Shown here: positions 43,183 through 52,790 of the stretch, one piece after another
Layout of the letters: each line of letters opens with the position of its first letter
Position numbering within the stretch: position 1 is the first letter of the stretch
Assembly (NCBI RefSeq): GCF_007754425.1
Contig: NZ_CP037452.1
Coordinates: 3,633,164-3,697,163, forward strand
From: Gimesia fumaroli
GTDB lineage: Bacteria; Planctomycetota; Planctomycetia; Planctomycetales; Planctomycetaceae
Direction of reading: 5' to 3'
Length of the DNA stretch: 64,000 nucleotides
Notes under the pieces: generated by a model
Told to the model about the DNA's origin: nothing
The model's database searches: none
Seen by the model: only the letters and a program-made list of their open reading frames with translations
Program-made: the position numbers and the translations under genes

Positions 43183-44766
43183 TTATTGGGAAATCACAGG
43201 CTGATGTTTCAGGATCTGGCCGTCATGGACCAGTTGGGTTTGTAATTCTTGGATCGGGACGTTTCGCAGGCGGCATTGATGTTGCATTGCCAGATGTGCG
43301 GCGACGCCAGCGGCCTGCCCGAGCGCCATCCACGTCGGTTCCATACGAATGGAAGAAAACGCGACGTGTGTAGTGGAAGCGGCGACGGGCACGATCAGTC
43401 CATCAATCGTTTGCGGAATCATGATCCGATACGGGATTTCATAAGGCCGCGTGATGTGATCGAGCATACCGAGATAGCCTTCGAGCACGATCGTATCACC
43501 CGGTTGTTGCTTGCGACAGGGAAAACTGTCGATCGGAAATTCTCCGATGGCGATCGTATCGGGAAACGGTTCTGTTTCACTCGCGTCAATCCCCTGCTCT
43601 GGTTGATGCGTAATGTGACGTTCGGTGAGCGTGAATTCCCCCACCAGCCGGCGTGCCTCGCGGATATAAAGCTGGTATGGAAAATGGCCATTGTCGGTGA
43701 ATTCATCTTTCGGCAGATGATATTGTAGAGCGAGTTCCCGTTGATCGGCGGGAATCTGTTCGTCGTGTTGCAGAAACCAGAGCAGGCCGAGCGTCAGATT
43801 GCGAATGCGTGTGCAGATAGCGTCGCGGGTCGCGACATCGCCGGTCACATAGTCGCGGTTTTCTTCGGGAAACGGAAAGCCGAGCGGACGTGGATTGATA
43901 TTTACGTCGGTTTTCTGATTCGGCAATGGTGTGACACTCAGCGCCCGAACCAATGTATTAAAGTGAGCCGGTTCATAACCGCGGCCCGGTTTGAAGGAGG
44001 TCGGTCCTGCCAGTCGTCCCGCGGCGAGATCGTCGAAGTATCCCAGATAATGGGCACGGTCGTAATCAGCGGGCGGCTCGGTCAGCGGGGCCGCATTCGC
44101 GGGATTGGTCGTCAAACTGAGGCGATAGGTGTAGGCGGGCAGCCGATCGTCCCCCCTGCCCGTGCTGTCGGGAAGAAAGGTCTGCTGCTGGTAGTCGAAA
44201 TAGATTTTACCGGCGTGCGGTTCGTGGAACTCATCGCGGGCTTCGCGTCCCAAGCGAAATGCGGCACCAGCGGCAGCGAGCAAATCGCCTTCGTAGGTCG
44301 CGTCGATAAAGGTCTGGGCCTGGATGCTTTTTTGTTCGCCCATTTCGTATTCAGAAACAGTGATTTCCGTCAGTCGGTGTTCGATGGTCGTTGCGGAGTG
44401 CAGCCGGTGGTTTTTGAGCAGCGTAATTTGCGATTCGGTTGCCAACATTTCTTTGAAAATCGTTTCAGCCACCGATGGTTCGAAATAGTAGCCGTTCTGA
44501 CAGAGGGATGCATTTTCCGAATCGGGTCCATATTGGTTGAGATAATATTGGTGGATGCGGCTTGTGAATTCCTGGAACAGGCCGCCGATCAGATCGCGCC
44601 GTTCGACGTCACTTTTGCCGAGACCACTGGTCGACATGCCGCCGATGTGGGGCTGTGGTTCGATCAACAATACAGAGCGTCCCAATCGGGCCGCTGCGAT
44701 GGCTGCTGCGATGCCGCCGGGTGTGCCGCCCAAAATTGCGATGTCGGTCTGCAGTGCTGCGTTCAT
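43183..44766 (-). CDS. FAD-dependent oxidoreductase (PF12831 type)
   Basis: 527 residues. N-terminal Rossmann fold with the dinucleotide motif GGTPGGIAAAIAAARLGRSVLLIEP, a GLGKSDV loop, DATYEGDLLAAAGA in the FAD-binding middle, and a C-terminal ATTHVAFSSIRMEPTWMALGQAAG. Planctomycete genomes have many such enzymes beside sulfatases and sugar-degrading genes; they probably oxidise a sugar or sugar acid. The start overlaps the stop of the symporter gene by 4 nt. Confidence 0.85.
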   Translation of the reverse strand: MNAALQTDIAILGGTPGGIAAAIAAARLGRSVLLIEPQPHIGGMSTSGLGKSDVERRDLIGGLFQEFTSRIHQYYLNQYGPDSENASLCQNGYYFEPSVAETIFKEMLATESQITLLKNHRLHSATTIEHRLTEITVSEYEMGEQKSIQAQTFIDATYEGDLLAAAGAAFRLGREARDEFHEPHAGKIYFDYQQQTFLPDSTGRGDDRLPAYTYRLSLTTNPANAAPLTEPPADYDRAHYLGYFDDLAAGRLAGPTSFKPGRGYEPAHFNTLVRALSVTPLPNQKTDVNINPRPLGFPFPEENRDYVTGDVATRDAICTRIRNLTLGLLWFLQHDEQIPADQRELALQYHLPKDEFTDNGHFPYQLYIREARRLVGEFTLTERHITHQPEQGIDASETEPFPDTIAIGEFPIDSFPCRKQQPGDTIVLEGYLGMLDHITRPYEIPYRIMIPQTIDGLIVPVAASTTHVAFSSIRMEPTWMALGQAAGVAAHLAMQHQCRLRNVPIQELQTQLVHDGQILKHQPVISQ

Positions 44767-46307
44767 GGTTGCTCCTTCAGCGTCCAGACCGTTAAGCCGT
44801 GCAGTTCACGTGGATTGGCTCCGCGGAAGAGGCTCACGGCAACCGCGATGAAGATAAACGCCAGATTGACGAGAATTCCGACCCAGTAGGAATGAATAGG
44901 TAGCGTCCAGTGATTCGGCAGCCAGCCACCGGTGCTGAGACCGAGATAGAGATTGACGACAATCGCGCCGGCCAGACCGATGATAGCAGCGGTATTATCA
45001 ATGCGGCGGGTGAAGAAGCCGAGCATAAACAGGCCTAGCAGACAGCCGCCGAAGACGGACGCGATGATCCAGCTCAGGTCGTTCATACTCTCCTTTTCGA
45101 TGGAACTGAAGAAAATCGCACCCGCGATCATCAAGGCTGAAGCAAGGATAGCGATTGCGCGTGCCATCCGCAGATAGAAGCGATCATCGCGGCCCGGCGC
45201 GAGCCAGGGTTTGAGTAAGTCGACAGTCATGACGGTCGAAATCGAGTTGATCGAAGAATCGAGGCTCGACATGGCGGCGGCCATCACGCCGGAAATCACC
45301 AGACCGGCCAGTCCCGCGGGAACCTGCGTCAGGATAAACCAGGGAAAGATTTCGTCTGCCTGGAGATCTTTGACGGCGGGATCGGGATGGATCTGATAGA
45401 AGACGAAAACGCAGGTGCCGATCAGGAAGAAAAAGGACCAGGTGAAAACGGCGAGAATCGAATATAGGGTGGTCGCTTTGCGGGCTTCTCGAAGACTGCG
45501 GGCGGCGATGAAGCGCTGGACGACGTTCTGGTCGCTGGAGTAAATTGTGAGCCAGTTGATGATGCCTAACAGTGCGACGGTCCAGAAGGTGCGTTCGGTG
45601 AGATTGAAGTCGAACGAGCCGACGTTGAATTTGCCTTGGGCCGAGCCGACTTCGAAGACCTGCCCCAGTCCGCCGGGAAGTTGTAGCATGATGATCGTGA
45701 AACAGAGGATGCCGCCCAGCCAGAGAACGATGGTTTGAATGACGTCGGTCCAGATGACAGCTTCGATACCGCCGGCGATAGTGTAGAACGAGATGAAGAT
45801 ACCCACGCCTATGATGACCAGCCGAATGTCCCAGCCGGTGAGCAGGCTGACGGGGATCGAAACCAGAAACAGGACCTTCCCCAGGCGGATCAGTTGCAGC
45901 AAGATGAAGCTGAGTGTGCCATACAGTCGTGGGACGGTGCCGAAACGATCGCCCAGATATTCGAACGCGCTGGTCGTATTGCCGCGACGGAAAAACGGGA
46001 TGAAAACAATGATCGCCAGCACGGCAACCAGTGGCAGTGTCAGGTTGGAAATCAACTGGCGCCAGTCGAGTGCGTAGGCCGCGGCCGGGAATGCCAGAAA
46101 GGTGACGGAGCTGATCGACGTGCCTAACATGGAGAGGCCAATGGCCCAGCCGGGAAAGTTGCGATCGCCCAGAAAATAGTGTTCCGTCGACTGATTGCGA
46201 CGCGAAAACCAGACCCCCATACCCGCCATCAGCGTCAGGTAGACGACGATCGCTGCCAGATCAAGCGGGCGAAAGTGGACCGAGTTAGCGAGGAGCGCAT
46301 TTGTCAT
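44763..46307 (-). CDS. Sodium:solute symporter (SSS family)
   Basis: 514 residues, about 13 hydrophobic helices. SSS signatures include the opening GMGVWFSRRNQSTEHYFLGDR, GWAIGLSMLGTSISSVTFLAFPA, IITIIGGIEAVIWTDV-type loop and LAGLVISGVMAAAMSSLDSS with the sodium-site Ser residues. It should take up the substrate of the operon (a sugar, sialic acid or carboxylate). First gene of the operon, divergent from an AraC regulator. Confidence 0.88.
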   Translation of the reverse strand: MTNALLANSVHFRPLDLAAIVVYLTLMAGMGVWFSRRNQSTEHYFLGDRNFPGWAIGLSMLGTSISSVTFLAFPAAAYALDWRQLISNLTLPLVAVLAIIVFIPFFRRGNTTSAFEYLGDRFGTVPRLYGTLSFILLQLIRLGKVLFLVSIPVSLLTGWDIRLVIIGVGIFISFYTIAGGIEAVIWTDVIQTIVLWLGGILCFTIIMLQLPGGLGQVFEVGSAQGKFNVGSFDFNLTERTFWTVALLGIINWLTIYSSDQNVVQRFIAARSLREARKATTLYSILAVFTWSFFFLIGTCVFVFYQIHPDPAVKDLQADEIFPWFILTQVPAGLAGLVISGVMAAAMSSLDSSINSISTVMTVDLLKPWLAPGRDDRFYLRMARAIAILASALMIAGAIFFSSIEKESMNDLSWIIASVFGGCLLGLFMLGFFTRRIDNTAAIIGLAGAIVVNLYLGLSTGGWLPNHWTLPIHSYWVGILVNLAFIFIAVAVSLFRGANPRELHGLTVWTLKEQP

Positions 46308-46397
46308 AATGAATCATCCTAGCGTTCGTCTCACTTGCAAGGAATGTCGGAATCGTTTATTTGTTTGTCAAAAACGATCATTTGGAAAGGTTCTTCT

Positions 46398-47138
46398 ATG
46401 GGACAGCCATTGCACTATATATCCAGTAACCGGGTACGCTTTCATCAGGAACTACACCTCCGGCCCCGGCGGGTCAACCATTATCGGTTTCTGTTTGTGG
46501 AGACGGGACACGGTGAGTTTCGGATCTCGGGAGAAGAGTTTGAGGTGCAATCCAACTGGCTGGGACTGCTTTCACCCGGTTTGCGAGAGAACCGCTATTC
46601 GGATTCGAAGCCGGTTTCGTATCTGTTTGTAGAATTCCAGTCTTCAGAGCGGCTGACGGACCGGCGGGCCGTTGAGTTTGAGGAGCAGGACCCGCAGCGG
46701 ACGGCTCTGATTGCTTTGTTGAAAACGATCCACGTGCAACGGGGCGACCCGGACGGTTGTCTGCTGGCAGCAGCGGTAAGGCTGATGTTCCCCGAGGTGG
46801 TGCAAGACGTCGGTCCCGCGCTCGATGTGCGATTGCAGAAAGTGAAGCGTCTGATCGAAGCCGCCCCGGATCGAAATCATCGGATTTCCGAATTAGCAGA
46901 AACAGCGGGACTCTCGGAGCCTCACCTGCGCCGGCTGTTTCGAACACAACTGGGGATGAGTCCGAAACAGTATCTCAGGCGGGCGCGGATGGAGTTTGCG
47001 CAGCGGCTGATGCAGCAGGAAGGCCTGCGCGTGGGAGAAGCCGCGCACCTGCTGGGCTTTGCGAGTGTCTTTCAGTTCTCAACCCAATATCGGCAAGTGC
47101 TGGGGCATCCCCCTTCGGAGGATCGAGGGGCGGGATAG
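46398..47138 (+). CDS. AraC-family transcriptional regulator
   Basis: 246 residues from ATG with GAAAGG upstream. N-terminal cupin-like sensor (NHYRFLFVETGHGEFRISGEEF), C-terminal double helix-turn-helix: NHRISELAETAGLSEPHLRRLFRTQLGMSPKQYL and the second with GVGEAAHLLGFASVFQFSTQYRQVLGHPPS. Divergently transcribed from the symporter, so it very likely controls the uptake/oxidation operon in response to the substrate. Confidence 0.88.
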   Translation: MGQPLHYISSNRVRFHQELHLRPRRVNHYRFLFVETGHGEFRISGEEFEVQSNWLGLLSPGLRENRYSDSKPVSYLFVEFQSSERLTDRRAVEFEEQDPQRTALIALLKTIHVQRGDPDGCLLAAAVRLMFPEVVQDVGPALDVRLQKVKRLIEAAPDRNHRISELAETAGLSEPHLRRLFRTQLGMSPKQYLRRARMEFAQRLMQQEGLRVGEAAHLLGFASVFQFSTQYRQVLGHPPSEDRGAG

Positions 47139-47250
47139 TGTGAAAATTCCTGGCTTTGCATGTTCTCGCTGCAGACTCAGGGATATTTTGTTAATCTATT
47201 TCTTTGTTGTTGTACTCGTGTGGTGATATTTGAAATCAGTTTGGTCTAGC

Positions 47251-47640
47251 ATGCTTAAGAAATTAACCGATGGTTTCATAGTCTTGATCTTCATTCTGCT
47301 CTTACCAATCATCGTGCCTGTTTCCCTGATTCAGGCTCAACGTGAAAAGCGACAGATGCGAAAACTGGCGGATCAATTTGTCTGTCTGGAATGTGTTGAA
47401 GTCATTGGAGTTGAGGCGCTACGGCTGGCAGATGAACGCTGGTCTGAGATCGTAAAGAAGATCATCGACGAGAATGATTCAGGAACCAGGCTGCGACTGG
47501 TTCGATCAATGGATGCGATCTGTCCGCACTGCGGTTGTGTCTATCTCTATCATAAAGCAGATCAAACATTTGTGGTACGGTCTGAGGATCAGGCTTGGAA
47601 AAAGTATGAGGAAAGCATGGTTTCCGCAAAAGAGTTATAA
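47251..47640 (+). CDS. Membrane-anchored zinc-ribbon-like protein
   Basis: 129 residues from ATG at 47251 (TTG at 47230 possible). N-terminal anchor helix (GFIVLIFILLLPIIVPVSLI) and a soluble part with two Cys pairs, FVCLECVEVIG and ICPHCGCVYLY, likely a split zinc ribbon. Function unknown. Confidence 0.6.
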   Translation: MLKKLTDGFIVLIFILLLPIIVPVSLIQAQREKRQMRKLADQFVCLECVEVIGVEALRLADERWSEIVKKIIDENDSGTRLRLVRSMDAICPHCGCVYLYHKADQTFVVRSEDQAWKKYEESMVSAKEL

Positions 47641-47706
47641 ATCGAAAGAAGAGAACACAGTTGTTGAATTAGCTCCCCTGCCTGATTTTAAGAAGAGATG
47701 TTTTCT

Positions 47707-48201
47707 ATGGAATACGATCTCAGTTATCACGTGACTTGTAAGCTCCAGCAGGAATCAGGTCGTAAGTTGACTATGAAACGGCTGGAGCAGTCATTGACTT
47801 ATGCTGGATTAATCGAGGGTGTTCCAAACAAAAAGACAAATGACTGGAGAATCGAACATGATCTGCGCAGAGCTGCGCGAGATGGACAGATTGTGGGTGA
47901 ACCTTATCTCATACCGCCGCAACGTCGAGATTATCTACGTGAACCCGGTGATATGGATGTTCTTCGAGAGCAGAAATCTCATTATCCAAAAGAATGGGAA
48001 CGCGATCCGGAGTGGTTACCTTTGATTTGCTGTATCGGGTACTTTGAATCGATTAAAGCCGCACGTGATCCCAAGATGGATGGGTCCTGTCTGACCATCG
48101 TGTGGTATCAGGATGACTATGCACTGCCGATCAATGACAAAATATTACAAACCTTGAAACAACTGGACTGGGATCGTCTGGCGTTTGATTATGAGTGGTG
48201 A
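47707..48201 (+). CDS. Hypothetical protein
   Basis: 164 residues from ATG with AAGAAGAG upstream. Basic N-terminus, acidic C-terminus with an aromatic-rich segment. No membrane helix and no family recognised. Same direction and spacing as its neighbours, but probably not one operon. Confidence 0.55.
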   Translation: MEYDLSYHVTCKLQQESGRKLTMKRLEQSLTYAGLIEGVPNKKTNDWRIEHDLRRAARDGQIVGEPYLIPPQRRDYLREPGDMDVLREQKSHYPKEWERDPEWLPLICCIGYFESIKAARDPKMDGSCLTIVWYQDDYALPINDKILQTLKQLDWDRLAFDYEW

Positions 48202-48294
48202 ATGATGTGTCGGAGTTCTTGAATCAGCCGAAGACGATTAGGAGATTGCTTCGTCTCCGCTCGCAATAGGCTTGCCCCAAGGGAGACTGATATT

Positions 48295-48597
48295 GTGTTT
48301 CAATTCTTCAAATCATTTTATTTGACAGGCAAATATCAGCGCGAAGTATTAGAGTGCCTGGACCACATTTATGATGAATATTTCCCAGGGATTGAACGTG
48401 GTCAATCCCTGTTAGACGGGATGTCGGCTGATCTCGCGCTCTTCATATACGGAGATGTCGTACGTCGGGAAGGCGATCGTCTGTTTGTGAAGATTTCCTA
48501 TTCCATCAAGGAGAAAGCTTGTATTGCAGCACTGGGGACGTTCCACTGTATTTATGAAAATGGTGTTGTTTCCGAGATAACTCGCAAGGATGGATGA
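48295..48597 (+). CDS. Hypothetical protein
   Basis: 100 residues from GTG. Helical start with basic residues, then a small beta domain. Overlaps the start of the next gene by 4 nt (ATGATGC context), so the two are coupled. Confidence 0.55.
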   Translation: MFQFFKSFYLTGKYQREVLECLDHIYDEYFPGIERGQSLLDGMSADLALFIYGDVVRREGDRLFVKISYSIKEKACIAALGTFHCIYENGVVSEITRKDG

Positions 48598-49154
48598 TGC
48601 ATTTTACCGAAGAGCAACTGGAACAGATCGCAAAATGGAATCCGATCGATGAGCGATTGGCTGCTTCCGAGTTGGCTGAAGAATGGATTGGGCCGGCCGT
48701 TTCGCGTTTAAAAGAATCAGGACTCTGTTATTGTTATATCGTAGAGACTGGCAGTAGCGGAATGAGCAATTATTATGCGATTGCCATTCGTCCTGGGATC
48801 GCAAAAGACGAAGCGACTCGCAAGCACCATTTCAAACCCTATGATGGTCCTGGAATCTATGTGTATCTCAGTTTGACGGCTCCGGTGGGGGCAATTGGAA
48901 CCACGTCAATCATCAGCACGCTGCACCTGTTCGCAGCCGATCCCTTAGAACTCGATTCACTCATTGCTCCTGTTAAGGGAAACAATGAGATGATAGATGC
49001 GATCTTAGACGCGTTCGATGATTCGATTTATCAATTTCTCGATCGAGAAGCACTTTCACAACCACTTCCGCCGCACATTACTCCCTATGAATATTGTTTG
49101 TGTGATGAGCCCTGGGATCGGGTGTTTCATGTTCTGTTTGCGAATACGGACTGA
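48594..49154 (+). CDS. Hypothetical protein
   Basis: 186 residues, soluble, with an N-terminal helical region (EEQLEQIAKWNPIDERLAAS) and a beta-rich core. Translationally coupled to the preceding gene. An immunity-like role is conceivable from the pairing with a tiny protein, but there is no motif to support it. Confidence 0.5.
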   Translation: MMHFTEEQLEQIAKWNPIDERLAASELAEEWIGPAVSRLKESGLCYCYIVETGSSGMSNYYAIAIRPGIAKDEATRKHHFKPYDGPGIYVYLSLTAPVGAIGTTSIISTLHLFAADPLELDSLIAPVKGNNEMIDAILDAFDDSIYQFLDREALSQPLPPHITPYEYCLCDEPWDRVFHVLFANTD

Positions 49155-49327
49155 CGGGTCTAGGACGAGAATTGTCTTTCAATGCCCTGGCTACAGCTGC
49201 ATTTCTGAATGTAGTAAGTTTGGTGCGAGCCCAGTCTGAAGGGATCCATATTGACTTTCCGGTTTGCGGCTGTGATAGTAGACAAACGATATTAAACAAA
49301 ATCATTGCCTGTCAGGGTCAATTCTGT

Positions 49328-50464
49328 ATGCGAAACATATTCATTTTCTTGATGACGTTTTCACTGATTACGCCGGTGCATTGCCGGGCCTGCATGTGGG
49401 ACTATGATACGCTCCAGATGGAGCGGCAGCGGTTTCCCTATGCACAGGAATTGATTACCGGTCATTTTCTGAGGCACTCCGATGCGTATTATGAGTGGAG
49501 GATTGTGGATCGCAGCAAGAAAAAGCCAGATGAACGCACACCCGCCGAGTACGACGATCTGGCGGTGGCCTATGACAAGCTGGGGCAGCATGAGAAAGCC
49601 ATTGAAACGATAGAGGAGAAAATCGAACGCTGGTCTGAAGAGCGACGTTATGAATCGGAAGCGAATCTGGGGACGTTTCTGATTCATGCCGGTCGCCTGG
49701 AAGAGGGATTGCCGCATATCAATCATGCAATCGAGATGAATCCTGAGGCGCATTTTGGCCGTGAAGTCTATCAAAAGCTACTGGTTGAATATGTCATTCA
49801 GAAACGTGCTGCCGGTGTGACCTTGCCTTTAAGTCAGGACTATGGGCCGGGGCCGATCGGCTTTGCTGCATTTCTGGTCAAACAGCAAAAGATTAAGCAA
49901 GCAGACGAGGACAAGGAATTTCAGAAAGCGACAAAAGGAATACTGGGGATGATGCGATTCGGGAATTATCGCTCGCCGGTATTGCTGGAAGCATTAGGTG
50001 ATTTGCTGGTTGCCGTTTACTGGCAGGATGATTCCAAACTACTGGCGGCCCGGGCTTACCTGAAGGCCTCTTATGAAGTCGCGAGTGAACCTGCCAAAAC
50101 CCTTTATCGTGAGCGAGCGGAACAGATTCTGGATCTACAGGTTGCCAGGAATCTAAATCAACTTGAGGAAGAACTGCAGCAGGAGATCGAACAGGCCGAC
50201 CAATTCTTTGGAGAAATTGAAGCCGATGAAATCGCCTGGGCTGCGGCCGGAAAAAATTTAGACCGGGAGTACCGAGTAAAGTATTACAAACAACCGATTC
50301 TGGAAGTGAGTAACGCGAAGTATCCACAGGATCCGGAAAAAACGATCACCATGATTCTGGTGATCATTGCAGGAAGTTTTGTACTGGCGCTGGTTGCGGC
50401 CATCGTGGTCATCTGGAAATGGGGTTGGAAATCACCTCAGTCAAAAAATGAATCAAAGGCGTGA
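49328..50464 (+). CDS. TPR-like secreted or membrane protein
   Basis: ATG at 49328 begins a signal peptide (NIFIFLMTFSLITPVHC); the frame upstream to 49172 is rejected. 378 residues with degenerate tetratricopeptide helices (DDLAVAYDKLGQHEKAIETI, YESEANLGTFLIHAGRLEEG), a long coiled coil, and a C-terminal membrane helix (MILVIIAGSFVLALVAAIVVIW). Probably scaffolding in the periplasm or planctomycete paryphoplasm. Confidence 0.7.
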   Translation: MRNIFIFLMTFSLITPVHCRACMWDYDTLQMERQRFPYAQELITGHFLRHSDAYYEWRIVDRSKKKPDERTPAEYDDLAVAYDKLGQHEKAIETIEEKIERWSEERRYESEANLGTFLIHAGRLEEGLPHINHAIEMNPEAHFGREVYQKLLVEYVIQKRAAGVTLPLSQDYGPGPIGFAAFLVKQQKIKQADEDKEFQKATKGILGMMRFGNYRSPVLLEALGDLLVAVYWQDDSKLLAARAYLKASYEVASEPAKTLYRERAEQILDLQVARNLNQLEEELQQEIEQADQFFGEIEADEIAWAAAGKNLDREYRVKYYKQPILEVSNAKYPQDPEKTITMILVIIAGSFVLALVAAIVVIWKWGWKSPQSKNESKA

Positions 50465-50466
50465 AT

Positions 50467-51219
50467 ATGGAAGCTCCTTCCCCACTCATAGAAGTCCCGG
50501 CGACGCCGGAGTATGTACTGGCGGTGTTGCTGGATCGGTCGAGGCAGGAATGGGGGGCAAAGGCCCCCATTGAGCCTGTGACGCTAGATTCACCAGTGGA
50601 TCGACTCTGGGAAGCCTGTGAATTTTTGAATGGTGATGATATCTATTATTCAACGATGGAGTGGTTTGATCTGTGGGGGACAAACTGGTTTGATGCATTT
50701 TTTTACACGCAGCTGGAAACGGCCCGGGATTTATGTACTCTGATCGCTTCGCGGGCAACCATGCCTCAAATTACCCTGGTTTCACTTTGCGGAAAGACCT
50801 GTCAGCCGGCTTCGGTCTTTCTGGCCGTACGATCTCTTCTTGTGGAAGCGGGGGCCGATGTCCGCGAACTCGCTCCATCAACGTCACTGCATGAGTTTAC
50901 GAGACGTCATACGGAACTGTTTCTGGGGAAAATATCGATGTTGGGGCCCGGTTCTCTGCCGGATGTTGAGATCGATGATGGGGGAAAGATGCGCGGAGAG
51001 TTGCTCAAACTACTCTGGAGCATTCCATTGCTGATTGGATTTATGTTTAAAACTTTGTCCCCTGTTTATTTTACGATTGTTCTGCTGGTCTATCTGGTAT
51101 TGCTCATCAAATCGTGGTGGGATGAGGAGGCTCCTAATGCCCGGGTCGATTTCGGCGAATTACGCACCTTTCGCGATCTGTCAAATCGGCTTGCCTCGCG
51201 TGCCGAGTTTCAATCATGA
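50467..51219 (+). CDS. Membrane protein, first of a tandem paralogous pair
   Basis: 250 residues from ATG, 2 nt after the TPR gene stop. Soluble N-terminal 170 residues with TPEYVLAVLL and PASVFLAVRSLLVEAGADVRELAPSTSLHEFTRR, then two membrane helices (about 185-220) and an RTFRDLSNRLA tail. It shares this layout and motifs with the next gene; a local duplication. Function unknown. Confidence 0.6.
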   Translation: MEAPSPLIEVPATPEYVLAVLLDRSRQEWGAKAPIEPVTLDSPVDRLWEACEFLNGDDIYYSTMEWFDLWGTNWFDAFFYTQLETARDLCTLIASRATMPQITLVSLCGKTCQPASVFLAVRSLLVEAGADVRELAPSTSLHEFTRRHTELFLGKISMLGPGSLPDVEIDDGGKMRGELLKLLWSIPLLIGFMFKTLSPVYFTIVLLVYLVLLIKSWWDEEAPNARVDFGELRTFRDLSNRLASRAEFQS

Positions 51220-51260
51220 GTCGTTTGAACGAGCGTGCAATACCTAAATGAGGTTAGCTG

Positions 51261-52034
51261 ATGGTAGAGGATTCAACCATTCTAAAACAATCGGTCACGC
51301 CGGAATATGTGCTGGCTGTTTTCAACGACTGGCATCGAATGGATTATGAGGCGAATTATCTGAGAGAGCCGCCAGAACTTTTGACGTTTGAGACGACAAT
51401 CGAAGACTGGTTGTTTGATGCCGATTTCATTAGTTGGCGGAGCGTGGCACGCTGGTTGAACGAAGTCTGGGAGATTTCGGTCACTGCTCGGGAATGGAAA
51501 ACGGTTTTGGCACCAATGCGGAAAAAAACTCTGGCAGGAGTCTGTAAATTGATTGCGCAGCATGCGCAGGTTCCGGTCATACGGGAACAAAGCTTTTTTG
51601 GAAAACCGTGCCGCCCTGCTTCGGTGTTTCTCACGATTCGCGCAATGCTGCAGGAAGCGGGCGTCGATGTGTCGGAAATTCGGCCCTCCACCTCTCTGGA
51701 AGAGTATGCACGGCAGCACTGGGAGCTCTTCTGGGGTGACTTTACCATGCTGGCTCCAGGAGCGTTGCCTCCCTGCCGGTTGGTGAGAACACCCGGCCAG
51801 ACGCTGGAAACAGCCTGCATTACGATCGGTGCTGATATGTTCTTACTGGGACTGATCTTAGGGATGATCGATTCCCTGATTCTGGTTTTTCCTTTGATCC
51901 TTTGTCCGCTGTTACTCGTTCGTATCTTCTGTTTCCCCGCATTGGGGCCAACATATATTTATTTTGGTGACCTGAAGACCTTCCGCGATCTGTCGGAAAC
52001 GATCGCCGTTCATGAAGCGGCACGAATCTGCTAA
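51261..52034 (+). CDS. Membrane protein, second of the tandem pair
   Basis: 257 residues. Shares TPEYVLAVFNDW, PASVFLTIRAMLQEAGVDVSEIRPSTSLEEYARQHWELFWG, LAPGALP and KTFRDLSETIA with the previous protein, with two C-terminal membrane helices. The clear tandem duplication with divergence suggests a variable role, such as recognition or immunity, but that is speculation. Confidence 0.6.
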   Translation: MVEDSTILKQSVTPEYVLAVFNDWHRMDYEANYLREPPELLTFETTIEDWLFDADFISWRSVARWLNEVWEISVTAREWKTVLAPMRKKTLAGVCKLIAQHAQVPVIREQSFFGKPCRPASVFLTIRAMLQEAGVDVSEIRPSTSLEEYARQHWELFWGDFTMLAPGALPPCRLVRTPGQTLETACITIGADMFLLGLILGMIDSLILVFPLILCPLLLVRIFCFPALGPTYIYFGDLKTFRDLSETIAVHEAARIC

Positions 52035-52083
52035 ACTCGATAACACTCCAGAACTCGGACCTTTTCCATAGGACACAGGACTG

Positions 52084-52617
52084 ATGAAAAAAGAAGAAAT
52101 CGCCTTTATCGGCTGTCGACTGCTGGGGCTGTATTTTATTGTAAATGCAATTTATGCCGTCTCTTCCTTTACCTTGTTCTTTGCTTTCTGGAAAACGGGA
52201 CAGGTCGAGCGCACGTTTCCTGAATCCAGTCTGATCTATTACCAGCTGGTGCCGTTTGTGTTTTATGTGCTCTCCGGTTGTCTGCTCTGGTTCGGGGCAG
52301 CGAAGATTGTGAATCATCTTCTGCCGGAAACCACGATCGACAATGGGCTGAGTTCCATGACCGCACTGCAGGTACAGTCGGTGATCTTTTCCGGGATTGG
52401 GATTCTGGTATTGTCGTTGACGGTTCCTGAAGTGGGAAGTGTTCTGTTTCAGATGACGCAGTGGGAAAATATGAGTTATCTCTCTCAGATGCCGATAGAA
52501 TTCAAGGCACAGATCTTTGGACTGTGTTGCAAACTGATTGTGGGCCTGTTTCTGCTGTTCGGCTCAAAAGGTCTGAGCAGCCTGCTCGTTCGTCTGAGAG
52601 CCGCGAAATTGAATTGA
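52084..52617 (+). CDS. Four-helix membrane protein
   Basis: 177 residues with four hydrophobic helices (about 9-35, 58-80, 100-120 and 145-165). No recognised family; common arrangement of small uncharacterised planctomycete membrane proteins. Confidence 0.58.
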   Translation: MKKEEIAFIGCRLLGLYFIVNAIYAVSSFTLFFAFWKTGQVERTFPESSLIYYQLVPFVFYVLSGCLLWFGAAKIVNHLLPETTIDNGLSSMTALQVQSVIFSGIGILVLSLTVPEVGSVLFQMTQWENMSYLSQMPIEFKAQIFGLCCKLIVGLFLLFGSKGLSSLLVRLRAAKLN

Positions 52618-52790
52618 AGCAGATTGTTGTCGAGGTGCAAGTGACATACCTCCATCTGGAGACAGTCCGTTGAACTCATTTCATAAAAGGGAGCCAATTG
52701 CTATTGGACTATATGCGCCTGAAGCTAAAATAATATACAAGACTACGCGAAATTGGGAGAATTCAAATTCGTGAGAAATTCCCAATATGA

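Noticed and set aside
43741-44889. 382-codon frame on the + strand
   Set aside because: Antisense shadow of the FAD-dependent oxidoreductase, whose motifs and operon context are clear.
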